In this document: positions 43,028 through 55,262 of the stretch, in pieces
Position numbering within the stretch: position 1 is the stretch's first letter
Layout of the letters: the number at the start of each line of letters is the position of its first letter
Assembly (NCBI GenBank): GCA_033064195.1
Contig: JARBJD010000115.1
Span: 1-64,000 of the forward strand
Reading direction: 5' to 3'
Origin: Blattamonas nauphoetae
Lineage: Eukaryota; Preaxostyla; Oxymonadida
Length of the DNA stretch: 64,000 nt
Notes under the pieces: model-generated
Told to the model about the DNA's origin: nothing
The model's input: only the letters and a program-made list of their open reading frames with translations
Databases searched by the model: none
Program-made: the position numbers and the translations under genes

Positions 43028-44785
43028 ATGGGAAACGTTCTATTTCATTTGAAAAAGATCATACTGCGAAAAAAAATTCTTAAATTTAAGCCAACCCCAT
43101 ATATGTCGTTTGAAGACCAATCGACAATGTACTTATCACTCGTTGCACTTGTGAAAGGGAAATATCCATTAGATACCGCTCTTCAGGACCAAGCTGCCGA
43201 GATCTTGTGGTGCCTCGAACCCGGATGTAGTCAAATGGCTGAGGCGAATCGGCTCGTCACTGACCTCTTTCCATCTTCAGACGGATCACATTCTAGCGAT
43301 TTTGGGAGCATTGCCACTCTGCTATCCTCTTCCTACTCGACTGTGGTTGTAGCAACGTTGTCACTCCTCAACGAAACAACAAAGCCCACATCAAAAGAAT
43401 TTTTCTCTCCTCTCGTGAAATCGGGTCTTATCACCTATGTATTGGCGATTTTTCAACCTCACACTCTGACCATTTCCGGGAATGAAGAAATATTCAAAAA
43501 CCTCATACAACTTATGGCATGGGTTCGGAACGTATGCCGGAGTTCGGAACGTATGCCTTTTTAATTTTCCAAACTACCTCTCAGAGTCCAAAATGCTAAA
43601 ATATCATGAACAGGTGAACAGGGCAAATATACATCATACAATGAAATTTCAGTGATCTTTGATTCAAACTCGGGGACAAAAGCACAACCCATCTCAATCC
43701 CTGTTTGTGTGTTTTTTTTGATCTATGATTCACATTGAGCATCCAACATCTAGTGATCACTTATTATCGATACGTAAACGAAGAATCTCGATGCGATGAA
43801 ATTTCATTGTGATGAGGAAGACAAAAATGTGACAGATTTGGAAAAGGTGAAGATCTGACTTTTTTTTCTCATTTCAGGCACTATACATCAATAATTGCAG
43901 AAACAACAATAATATTGTTTTTTGAGAATGATACAATATGTTAAAATAGGGATGTACAACTTACTCGAACAAGAATCCCATTCCTTTTTTCATCTCTTGG
44001 ATTTGGCATCGTTACTTAATGAATCTAGAATTTGCATCTATTATTCCGCTCATTGATCTCTTGTTAATGATATTTTCAAGTTTAGAGAAAGATTGATGAC
44101 TACAAACAAAACATAGAGGATCTGTCAAAGTTGATGGGACAGACCAGAGTAGAGACGGGTTGACCAGTCATTCCAAACATCCGGCATACATACCGAACCG
44201 CGGCATACATGCCGAACTTTCGGCATACGTACCGAACTCCGGCATACATACCGAACCCATGCCCAACTTATCACCAGCTCCGTCTACCTCGCTCATTCAT
44301 CGCGAAACGTGGATCTTGGCCTAATTGCAACAGTAGACCTCCACAACCAATGTGAAATGATCTTGCAGAAGGCCATAATACCATCGTCTCCATTTGTGAG
44401 ATATCTCATCTCAAATCAGCACTTCTTCAACAAACAGCTATCTTTCTCTTCCATGGATCTCTTGCTGGTACTCATTGACACGAGCCAATTTCATCGTTCA
44501 ACATCGGAGTTTCTTATTGCTTCACCATTCGTGATGGCCTTCACAAGTTGTTTCACATTCACAGAAGACACTGGTTTTATCTCGAGAGCAGTAGCCTGGA
44601 TCATGGTTTCGATGAGAAGACGCAAGTTCAGACTTCCAGAAGTGGCCAAAAATGTGAAACAGATGATAAAAGCTCTGTTTTTGGAAGGTTTCGAAGACAC
44701 ACTCGAATTGTTGATGACGCACAGCCAATCAAGTATGAATATATCTCACTATCTGGGCTCAAATGTAAAATTCACTGAATGGTGA
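43028..44785 (+). pseudogene. ARM-like gene split by a 748-bp transposon with perfect 8-bp target duplication
   Basis: The left part (43028-43515) matches the N-terminal half of the 35824-36897 protein (MYLSLVALVKG, FFSPLVKSGLITYVL, KNLIQL). The right part (44272-44785) matches the C-terminal half (QCEMILQKAI, FRRSTSEFL-like block, MIKALFLEGFEDTLELLM). Between them is a transposon. Dropping it and one CAACTTAT copy joins NLIQL to ITSSVYLAHSS in frame, giving ~333 aa, close to the 346 aa of the paralogue. Start could be 43028 or the ATG at 43103. Without the insertion this gene would be intact, so the insertion looks recent. Confidence 0.8.
43516..44263. mobile_element. Non-autonomous DNA transposon with 8-bp TSD and subterminal repeats, 748 bp
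   Basis: Ends are GGCATGGGTTCGG and CCGAACCCATGCC, exact inverted repeats. The target duplication CAACTTAT is perfect (43508-43515 and 44264-44271), pointing to hAT or a related superfamily. Inside each end are repeats of a ~18-bp unit close to CGGCATACATACCGAA: two at the left (43520-43557) and four at the right (44182-44258), probably transposase-binding sites. The AT-rich centre has no long frame. Confidence 0.87.
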
Positions 44786-44860
44786 GATCTCGAATGATAC
44801 ATCGACAATCCGCTCATCATCACAACTTTGGTTGACCACGTTTCATCATCGTTGAATCCA

Positions 44861-44926
44861 TTCTACGGGTTGGATCTAATCCTGAAATGCTCTTTCTTCT
44901 CCAATGTCTTCATTTCTCGTGTTTTA
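44861..44926 (+). repeat. 66-bp copy of the surface-protein gene start region
   Basis: This matches 48799-48863, which spans the promoter and first codons (ATG at 48842) of the receptor gene of block 2, with only a few differences. The copied ATG is at 44904, but the frame does not continue. It marks the other edge of the block-2 duplication. Confidence 0.75.
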
Positions 44927-45066
44927 TCGTTAAAAGTGAATGATATGGAGAGCAAATCAGTACTATTTTAACCAACATTCATCTTTTTGACTTTGATGTT
45001 CGAATGTCATTGATGAGAGTTCCAGCTTTGCTTTGATAAAGAACGACCAGAACAGGGAGTTCGATT

Positions 45067-48000
45067 TTATTGCGAGTGAGGGGAGCTTCTCGAATGGGCA
45101 TTTAGACCTTCAAAGAAGTCGAAGTCTCTCACACTCCGATGGAGATGGTCTTGTCGGATTGCGTCGAGGAGAATCCCAATCACAGCAATCCCGTTTTCGT
45201 AGTCCTCAAGATTGGACGAATTCGAGACAGTGAAGAGAAGGCTGTCGATCACTCCCTTCGAAATCAGTGTCAGTCGAAATGTGTGTGGAGACACCACAAC
45301 CAATCGATGCAGCATCTCCAAAAAGATGGATCTGTGAGCAGGAATACTCAATCTGAACAGATAAAGACGAAGAAGACAAACGTGATGAGACTTGGAAGGA
45401 TTTCAAGATACATCCTTCTTGTCGAAGGATTTGTATGATCTGAGTGAGCAATACAAGCACGAGATGGATCCCGAATTCCTTCGATGATGACGAAGAAGTC
45501 CCAAACGGAGTCGAAAACGCTGTTATCTGGGGACACTGCTTCAAATATGACTTGGCGTGAATTCTTGGTGAAGGTGGAGAGGATTTCTGGGTGAGTGGAG
45601 TGGGATGGGTTGAGTGACAGGAGAGGCAAATCGAAGTGTGGCGGAAGGTTCAACCAGCTCAGAAGGAAAACGGTGCGAGCGAGGCGGATTTCGATGTTCG
45701 TGTCCACTTCGGAGAACGGAAGGAGAGGAACTATGGCAGGTAGAATTTTGGACAAAGAAACGCAATCTCCGAATGGAGCAGTGTCGATAAGCTGAGATTG
45801 AAGAATGGTCAAGAAATCTGCCATGAATGAAGTGACATTGAGTGTCGTGTTGATCGACATCACGAGCGACGGGATGACCAGTGGAGGAGGAAAATGGGAA
45901 AAGAGAGCACAAACGAGTCTGGACTTTTGTTGTCGAGGAAACAGGGTCGTGAGCAATGACATAACAATCGATGCGCCCAGTTCGCATGTCTCATCGTCAG
46001 TGAAATCGAGATGGAAACATCGAAGAAGGAGTGAGTGGATTCCAACAAGAGGAGTGTTCAGTAGCCATTTTGACTTGAGTGAATGAGTGATGCGTCGACA
46101 GATGACTAACCTCCATGCATCCAATCGAAGATGTCTTTCAAAGAGAAGATCGTAAGGAACATGAAATCGTCTGGAGGAAAGAGGGAGGGAAGTGTGACTC
46201 AGAAATACAGATGGATGAAGGCCTCTGAAGACTGAAGGCTGTGGGAAGTCGGGAGTGTTCACGATGAAGTCGAGGTACGCTGTTGGGAAGGGAATACCAT
46301 GTAAATGTGAGAGCATGCACGCATAGTAACACACATCATCCATCGCTGTCGCAGACATCAAGTCATTAGAGTTGTGGAATCGGAGCAGAAAATGTACTCT
46401 CCAATCCAGCGACATCTCCATCCACGACGAAGTCTTGTTGAGATCAGCATTGATGAGGCACATCACAAAGCGAAGGAAGGCATTGGAGTAGATGTGGTTG
46501 GTCAAATCGACTGACAACAATCCCTCGAAATCGAAATCACTTTCCTTCATCTTTCGATCATGCGACGTCTTCCGTGATTCTTTGTGCATCCACAATATCC
46601 ATAATTGAAGAAGTGCATATTGTTCGGTTTCCGTTCCTTCCCGAAAAGCATCGCGAAGAGAAGAATAAGGAGGAGAGAGTGGGTCTGGACAATCGATAAG
46701 ACAAACGAGAGACGCAAAGAGTGCCCCCGAACGATCGCGGATCAATGAGTTGTCACTGTGAAGAGCTGAAATGAGTTTGGTGATGAATTCGGTCTGGTGA
46801 AGAATGCACGATAAAGACTGCGTTTCATCGAGGACAGCTTCGCATCTCCAGAGTGTTGTGACGAGAACGAAATCATCTTCTTCGTCGAAAAGATCAGGCG
46901 AGAAGGTTTCAGTCAAATCGAGGTCAGGGTGACCTCTTTCGAAATGTTGTTGGCCAAATCTCAACAAGTCCAATTCGAAAGTTGATGCTAATCGAAATTG
47001 GGGGAATGACGAGATTTGGGATGGAGCGGAGAGGATTGTGTGGATTGTGGAGATGATGTTCAGAATTGACTGCTGGAGGAAGGAAGAGTGGGAGAGTGAA
47101 TTGGGGGAACGAAGAGATTGGAGGTCTGTTGCGATGGAGATGGAGTGTTGGACTGAACGAGCGAGTGATGGTTCGGAAGTGTGGGAGATGGAAACCTCAG
47201 ACGGGGTGGATTTGATATCTGTTGAGATGGACGAGGAGAGTTGGACTGAGTTCGGAAGAGATGGTTCGGAAGAGTGATCAGAAAGAGACTTCCCTGAGGT
47301 GGACGAAGCTGAAGATAGACTCTCGATTGATGGAGGAAGGTCTGTTTCTGTTGTGATGGTTGACGAAGAGTCATTCGTTTGAGTGGTTGACGATTGAGCG
47401 ATGGAGTCCGCATGGTCGCCAGAAAAACTGTATTTGTGTTTGAATTGAAACGGGAGATCCTGAAAAGTGTGTATTGGGTCGGCGGAGGGAGAGATCGATG
47501 AAGGCGTGCTTTGAGTCGAAGGTGATGAGATTCGAATCTCGACATTGCGATGATGGTTGATTTGTGCATTCATTGCTCGAAGTTGGAATCTTGTTCGGAT
47601 GGAGATGAGAGAAGGGCGGAAGAGGGGAAGATTGAGGAATGATAGATCAGTCTGGAGAGGAGATGAGTGAACAAGAAGAGACAAACGAAAATAATTTGTT
47701 CCGTAGCGATTGTTTCCAAGAAGAGCTTCCACTTTTCATAAAAATTGAGATCTTTGTTGGATTGTTCATCAGAATATCGGGTACTGATTGTCATGACGAT
47801 ATCTTTCAGAAATTTCGATGATTCGGCGTTTTCAGTTCGAAGGACAGAGTTTTCCCGAAGGCCAATGCGTCCGAGAGCACATGTTTGGGTAACTCCTTTC
47901 ACGAAGATGGATGCAATGGATGGTTTGGGAAAGAATCTGACTTTTTCAAAGTCATCCACGGTGGAGATGCATTCAGCAAGGAAAACCACAATCAATGGAG

Positions 48001-48783
48001 TGACGTCAGTAAAAGCCGGATCCAAGTTGTCGTGACGAACATGGAAATTGTTTACGATGGATATATCGCCAGATTCGTAAAAATGAAGGAATAAGTCCCA
48101 CAACATGCATTCAAGGGGGGCAACCTTGTGTTCTGGATGTGGAGGGAGTTTGATGATACAATTCTCGGTCTCAACGACGTTGATGAAATCCAAGAAACGT
48201 TTGCAGATTACCGAGATGTTGGATGAGAAGGATGATTGGTGATGGTTTATGGACATTTGCTTGTGATAATCTGAACGTAAATCAGAATTGGGAAATTACG
48301 ACAAACGAATTCGCAGGGCTGGTGTATCATCTATGGATATCTTGTCCAGAATTAGAGGTGGAGTTGTGATCTGGTTGGCTTCAAGATGATTCACACACAG
48401 TACACCCTCAACAAACCATTCAATCAAATCCTGAATCAGAGAACAAAGGAAAGAAGCATACAGTCCAGCAAAGAACTCCTAGTGGGTCTCGCGGTGGACG
48501 GATGGTCTGTATAATGGTTTGTGAGTCTTCAGACACCTCGATCTCGATAATATTGAGATTCATCTCATTTCGAGGAATTGTTTCCAGAGTGGAAGGTGAA
48601 ATTATGAGTGATTGAAGAAAGACGTCTTTCCGTTGCTCTGTCTGACTGAGAGGATGACCCGCGATATCCAAATTCAACGCGTAAACTCGGATAAGTTTCC
48701 TGAGGAGAAGAACATCGTTAAAGATGAAGAGAGATGAAGGGATGTAACACAAGGAATGGACAAACGAAACCAAGGAATGACAT
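45067..48783 (-). CDS. Large ARM-like helical protein, copy 2, six exons (one-base frame shift in exon 2)
   Basis: Exons on the minus strand: 48766-48783, 48462-48699, 48307-48430, 47687-48270, 45382-47651 and 45067-45352. Introns are 66, 31, 36, 35 and 29 nt, at the same sites as in copy 1 (18840-22425). Exon 2 is 238 nt against 237 in copy 1; the extra base lies near 48,580-48,590 and would stop translation early, so this copy may be a pseudogene or carry an assembly error. Without it the protein would be ~1,172 aa: N-terminal helical part, an expanded Ser/Thr-rich linker (~47,000-47,570), then the solenoid. The last ~500 bp are almost identical to copy 1 at DNA level while the linker has diverged. 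Confidence 0.74.
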
Positions 48784-48841
48784 CGATGAAAAGATCGATT
48801 CTATGGGTTGGATCTGTTCCTGAAATGCTCTTTCTTCTCCA
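48784..48841. promoter_or_regulatory. Divergent promoter region, copy 2
   Basis: 58 bp between the starts of the large ARM-like gene (minus) and the surface-protein gene (plus). Part of it is repeated at 44861-44903. Confidence 0.42.
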
Positions 48842-51800
48842 ATGTCTTCATTTCTCGTGTTTATTGCCTCAAAGCCCCCTTGTCATTTCAATTCGCGATC
48901 TTTGACGCTTTTTCTCCTTAATTGCAGAAACTGTCATCCTTCAAACAATCGCCCTCCAAAAGATGAGGTTCTCCTTCCGTATGGCAATTTCCACGCATCC
49001 AACTTTCGTCTCTTATCTTCGACACTCAATTTACGAGGGAACACTACAACTCTTTCCCGGACACAAGGAAACATCGAATCACCCAATATTTTCATCGATG
49101 AGAATTCGACCATTTCGTTCTCAATGATGAATTTGGATTGCATTCGGACGGGATCTACCTTTGCACGACTGAGTCACTCCTCATTATCATGTTTGTCCTG
49201 CGCGATCACATCAAACACAGCCACCTCACCATTCATCATCGAAATGAGTGATGGAAATGACGACAGTTCACTTTCATTCATTGCCTGTTCACATCACTCT
49301 TCATTACACTCAATTCTTCTCCCACTTGTCCAACACTCATCCCTATCAGAGATATCGTACGACACCCAAAATCAGATCACTCCTAAGCCTGCACAGTTGT
49401 CCTCTCTCGTCTTAATTGCATGCAATAGTCTCCATCTCTCGGATACACATCTTATTCGAGGAACAGGCCCACTTTACGATCTCGGAGGAAATACTGAAGC
49501 CAGAACGAAAAATGTCCAGTCTTCGTCTCTCCTCGCCTCATCCACGCTTTCGAACGTGACAAGCTGTCGTCACAGCCGAAATGACGCTTCCACCGCTGCC
49601 AATCCATCTCAGAAGATCGTCAACTGTCGTGTTACCGAATGCTCAAACCATCTTTATGGGACAGCCTGCCGTGACATCAACGACGGCGGCTGTCTTCTCA
49701 GCCACAACACGTCTTTCCTCCGCTGCACAACCGACGCCCCAATCCGCCAAACTGAATACTTCTCCACTCGAACCAACCTCGCCCCAGACACAACCTTCTC
49801 GTCTTTCTTCTTCAGCCTCTGTACCTTCAAGCGCTGCTCAGGAACCAAAGCGCAAGGTGGAGCGATTGGTCTAGACCGCGCAGGAACGAGTTTGAAAGTG
49901 GAGGACTGCTCGTTTGAATCATGCCGATGCATCACAGAGGGAGCGGGAGGAGCTGTGCAACACGACGCGAAATTTGAGACAGGCACGAAGACAATTGTGA
50001 ATGCATCCTCGTTTGTCGCGTGTTCAACTGACGGAAACTGTGCGGGATCGCTCGCTGTCTTCAACACTCTGGAGATTGTCGTGTCCAATTGTGCTTTCCT
50101 CGATTCTGCGGGCAATTGCCATGGTGGGGCGTTGAATCTCATCCACCAGATCGAGCCCAGAAACACTGTTGTCATGTCAAACACCCTCTTTCAGAATTGC
50201 CGAACGACGTACTACACAAACAGAACAGGCGGGGCGTGTTTTTTTGAAAAGATCAAGTCAGTCCAACTGGATTCGCTGTGTTTTCGAAGTAACCAAGCGG
50301 CTGACGGAGGACTCGATTTGTACTTTCGCACGCTTCCGACCGTTCTAGACGCAAGCACAGTCACTAATTGCGTGTCATTGTCGACACCAAACACGAATCG
50401 ATGCTATCCAACCTCATACAGCCATCTCCTTCCAGATCCCACTATCACGATCACCATATCCTTCGATTTGGAACAGCAAAACGACCACGCGACGGTGACA
50501 CTCACGCTACACGAGGTCGTGTCAGGAACGCTTCTCGTTTTCGTCTCGAATGAAAAAGGATCACGTCCAGAAATAGCTGGAACAGCTCCAAGAATCGGTC
50601 GATTGTTATTTGTCGACTTTTTTGATAATTCGAGTGGATCGGCGATTGTGTCGTGTGGCGAGGATGGTCTTCTCCAGCCGCCTCTCACTGAATATCAAGT
50701 CGTCACGGCTTCCTTCTTCCCAGCACAAGAACTTCGCATCGTACATCCTCCCTCATTCAATGACAAGATGACGGAAGTGAAAGTGGACATGGAAGGTCAA
50801 CTGCTGGAAGGCGAATACACTCTGACACTCTCCATCAACTCGTCTGAGACCAACACTGTGACAGTGATGGTGACATTCACATCATCCTCTGGATCACTGA
50901 ACGAGAATGTGTATGACGCAGAAACACCGACGAACGTGAAATTGTGGTTCAACACGATCTATTCGGTGGTGAAGATGGAGAAAAATGGAAAGAGCGCGTT
51001 GGTCAAAGAAGGTCTCTTTTCGACACTGGTCCTGAACCTGAGCGACTGACAGAGATCACAGCTGGAGAGGCCGAGTCCACGCCAGCCAGCACGACAACTC
51101 TTCTCAACTTTGCATCTCGTGTGCTGCGGAAGGCGCAAGAATACACACTCACACTCATCTCAACAGCCATCCCAGACCATCCATCACACGAAAGAACCAT
51201 CCACTTGGTGACCGACGCGAAAAGAGAATTGAAGACATTCACATGCATTCTGTATCCATTCGAGACAGATGAAGCGGAGAAAGCAGGCCAACTCGAGTTT
51301 GGAGTGGAGTACAAAGTGAAAGCATTCCTCGTTGGCACCACACCCGTGTTGTTTGACGAAGGAAAGACGACCTTCACAACACCACCCGAACCAGCGCGAA
51401 TTGAAGACTGTGTGGAAGCAGAGCTGAGTGGAGACCGAAGCAGTGTGCGTGTCGTCTTAACTGGACGCGCTCTGAAGGATGGACTTGGACGAGTGTTTGC
51501 GACAAACGGAACATCGTTATGGGAATCGACATCGAATATGGAATGCTTCTCGCCAAGTGAATGCACCGCTTCATTTGTCACAGGAAGAGTGGAAGACTCA
51601 TCCAAACTCAGCTATGGGCAGAAATACTGGATTGTCTCTTCTCCTTCCACGCCTTCGCTGTTCGTTGTGAACGAGAATGTCGAACTGTCAGTTCCGAAAG
51701 CACCGATTGTATCCACAACCACAACAGAGCTGAACGTGTCGACGCATCTCTCATTCCGTGTTTTGATCAGAGGAAACGACTTTCCATCATCAGGAATCTT

Positions 51801-54735
51801 CGATGCTTCGTTTAAAGGAGTGAGCGAGAAGATTGAGATCACATTCGACGGAGGCGAAGGACGATCGGAATGGATAGAAGTGAGAAAGACCACAGCGCTG
51901 CAGTTCAACAAGACATACACACTGTCGTCATTAATCCGCTCTGAAAGTGGAAAAGAAGACCAGCATGTGCTGTGCAATGGAAACGAAATGAAGACACCAG
52001 AAGGACCAACCCTCCTTCAAGTCGGTGGAGTTAATTTGGAAGGACCAGATAAAGCGACAGCGGCGATCCACTTTGAGATGGAACGGATGCCTGTTGGATC
52101 TTTCACAATCGCAGTTGTCGACATCTCAGACACATTTCAAGCTCACATTGAACTTTCGGTTGACATTCTCGCCGTTTCTGACACAACCGCCGAGATTCGC
52201 GAATCAGTTGGAGAAGCTGGAAAACTGAAATATGGGCATTCGTATCGCATTGTTGGGATGTCGAGCTCGGACGTTGATGTTTCCATTCCCTCGTCTCTCA
52301 ACGCCGTCATTCCAGTTCTGTCGCGTTTTGAATCGTTGACTGTCGCTCCCAACACACTCGGCACTTCAATGCTCGTCTCCTTCTCTGGCTCGAACTTGAC
52401 TGGCTCGTACGTCGTGACACTCGACTTCGACTTCTCATTCGCAATCGCTGCCTCTTCACCGACACACGCTGTCTCATCTGAAATCCTGGTTGGCTGGCCA
52501 GATGGTCTTCCTTTCAATTCGACATTCACGCTCTCGTTGATCGCATCCACCTCATCTTCCTCATCCGTCTTGCTGACACCATCCCTCTCACTCGACACTC
52601 CACCGAAACCGACAGAGCTGATCTTATTCGTGAGCTCTCTCTCGACCGACTCGACACGCTTCTGTGGAGAGAAAACTCGTCCGTGTTCGTCGTTTGATGC
52701 AGCGTGGGTGATTGTGAAAGGGATTGATGTGAAACGAGTGACCCTTTCCATCATCGACTCTGCTTCACTCAACGCGCCCATCGAGATTTCAGACCAGATG
52801 ATCGTTCTGTTCTCGAAGGGAGGGAATCGAAGCCCGACATTGACAATCCCATCATCAGCGTCGATGGGAGGGAAGAAAGGGATGGTTCTTGTGGATAGCG
52901 CGATCCTGGAGATTGTGGATGTGGCCGTTAAGATTGAGTCCACTCTCTCCTCATTTGTCTTTCTTTTCTCACTCAACTCGACAGTCTTTGTACAATTGGG
53001 CTCATTTTCTGGGCACCAGTCAGCGAACTCCAAAATCGCCAACGATCCTGAGGAAGACGTTCACGACATCTGCAGCTGGTCGAGTGGAATTCTGCAACTT
53101 GAGAACAGCTCAACCGAACTCTCTTTTTCTGTCATGTCGAACCTCTCGCAAGGAGCAATCAACATGAAAGGAGGCAGTTTGACGATGGAGACCAGCGCAT
53201 TCCACGACAACACACCAACACTCTCATCCTTCCCTTCAGCTCGTCGAAACATCCACTGCTCAGACAATGGATTGATAAAGATTGGGAGTCTGAGTGGAGG
53301 AGATGGGATGGAGACACGGTCAGCGTGGATGTCAACAAGTGATTGTGAGCTATCAGCGAAAGAGGCGATCTCTCGCTCGCCGTTCTTCGTCCCAACACTC
53401 TCCACCGACTCTTCATCGAAATTGGTCAAGAAGACAGCGTCCTTCTCAATCGTGATTTCTGGATCAACACTCATTCCTTGTGGATTGACATTGGAAGTGT
53501 TTGAAGTGAGCGAGGACAAATCAGAAGGAAAACAAACCGAAGTGGATCTCGACCTGGATGCAACATCGTCCTTCACTGAAACAGAAATCACTCTCACGAT
53601 TGCCTTGTCGTCTCTCTCGTCACTGTCGCCATCACTGGAATGGAGGGGTCGGTTGGGATTCGGAGAGAACTTGAAAACCAACGAGTCATTTGTGATTCAA
53701 CTGAATTCAGCAGGTCGTCGTTCTGAGATTGTTATGGCCAACATGAAATGGTGGCTTCCTGTTGTGATTGTGGCTATATTGGTCTTGCTGGGATTGATTG
53801 TTATTGTCTGTCTGTGCTATTGTCGTCGAAGGAAGAATGAAAAGAAATCACAAACATCCCAAGCAGAAGAACTGGAATCTCAAATCGACATCGAAAAGAT
53901 GGAAGATGTGGACGAAGATGAGGTGACAGACAAGACTGAAGACATCTTTGACAAGGCTCAGATCGAACCAGATTGTCTGTCAGATCTGATTGGCCCAGGG
54001 CTGATCGTAGTAAATGAAGGGCTTGTCGATGGAAGGAAGAAAGATGAAAACGAACGGTTTAAACTGTCTGGAGGATTTGAAGATCAGGAAGGAGAAAGAG
54101 GAGAAGAGAAAGAGGAAGAAATGGAAATTGAACAGATGGAGAGACCACACAAAATGAAAAAGGGAAAGAAGACGATGACGGAAGACCCTGAAAAAGAGGA
54201 AACAACAATGCCAACCCAACCGATGGAGGAGCCAGATGGAGTCGAAGGAGTGGAAGACGATGGAAAAAGAGAAGGAAAGAAGAAGAGAAAGAAGAAGACA
54301 AGAACGGAAGAAGCTGAAACAGTTGAAACAACATTCACATCACCCCCAACAGAGAAGCAAGATGATGCGGAAGGACTTGATGGAAATAGAGAAGGAAAGA
54401 AGAAGAGAAAGAAGAAGAAAGTAGTAGAGGAAGAGAACGATCACTTGCTGATTGTTTATGAACAGAACCAAGACACATTGAATGAAGCACATCAATCCAA
54501 AGAAAAAGAAGGAGAGGGAGTTGAAGGAGAAATGGATGGAAAGAAGAAAAAGAAAAAGAAGAAACCAAAAGAGATTGTGGAATCAGAGAACATGCTGGAT
54601 CAAGCAGCAGAAGAGATTGAGCAAACGACGGTGATTGACGAGCACAGATCAATTGACATCTCGACAGTGGCGGATGAGGTTGAAAGGTCGAAGCGAAGGA
54701 AGAAAAAGAAGGTTGAGATGAAAGAAGATGAATAG
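48842..54735 (+). CDS. Giant type-I membrane protein with beta-helix, Ig-like repeats and lysine-rich cytoplasmic tail (one frame break)
   Basis: Begins MSSFLVFIASK; a hydrophobic start region precedes a beta-helix part (to ~50.4 kb), then about six Ig-like units, a CG..PC motif (near 52,660) and a second beta-helix part. The membrane helix is at ~53,750-53,830 (WWLPVVIVAILVLLGLIVIV), followed by YCRRRKN. The ~300-residue cytoplasmic tail is acidic with at least four lysine blocks (GKKKRKKK, KKKKKKKKPKE, RRKKKK) and no kinase motifs, unlike its paralogue at 22542. A one-base frame change lies near 51,025-51,035, before PEPERLTEI. The lysine blocks look like nuclear-localisation or membrane-lipid-binding stretches; function unknown. 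Confidence 0.76.
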
Positions 54736-55262
54736 AAAGGAAGAGGATCGACTGATATTGTGGAGATGGGTGGGGATGGAGCGCAGCATGAGGACGACGA
54801 CAGAAGCTGGAACAAAAATGAAGACAGAACCGGAAGGAAAGATCCGAAGACAAGAAAGGAGACCTCATTGAAGCCACACTCTGATTCTGAATCGTCTGAA
54901 AATTTGCTCTTTCGTTCAAGCAATGCAGATTTCTCCTGATGAACTTTCGTAAGCATTTCTCGCTGTTCTTTCTTTCCAACTGTAGATCCGAAGACAGACT
55001 GGTTATATTCGCCAAGACCCAGAATTAGAGCTATTGTGGACACTTTTATTCTTTTTGACGTTTTTACACTTATTGACAAGGGTGTTTTCAGAGAAAAATT
55101 GCTTCCTCTACAAAGTCTCCGAGAAAGCATCCGAACACGTCGGTTTAACCCACCGTCCGATTGTTCAGGTGTTGAACACTTTTTTCTGATAAAAGTCTGG
55201 AAGTTGACTTGTCAATTCGACCAATCTTAAAGAACTACAAATTGTGGGGATCGATCAAGCTC
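54736..55262. other. Intergenic stretch, no gene seen
   Basis: Purine-rich near 54.75-54.95 kb as a continuation of the repetitive composition of the preceding tail, then ordinary AT-rich sequence. No supported gene or element ends. Confidence 0.45.

Noticed and set aside
47570-48256. Two or three separate minus-strand genes at 45.1-48.8 kb (and 18.8-22.4 kb)
   Set aside because: Short introns with matching donors and acceptors at identical sites in both copies join the pieces into one gene.
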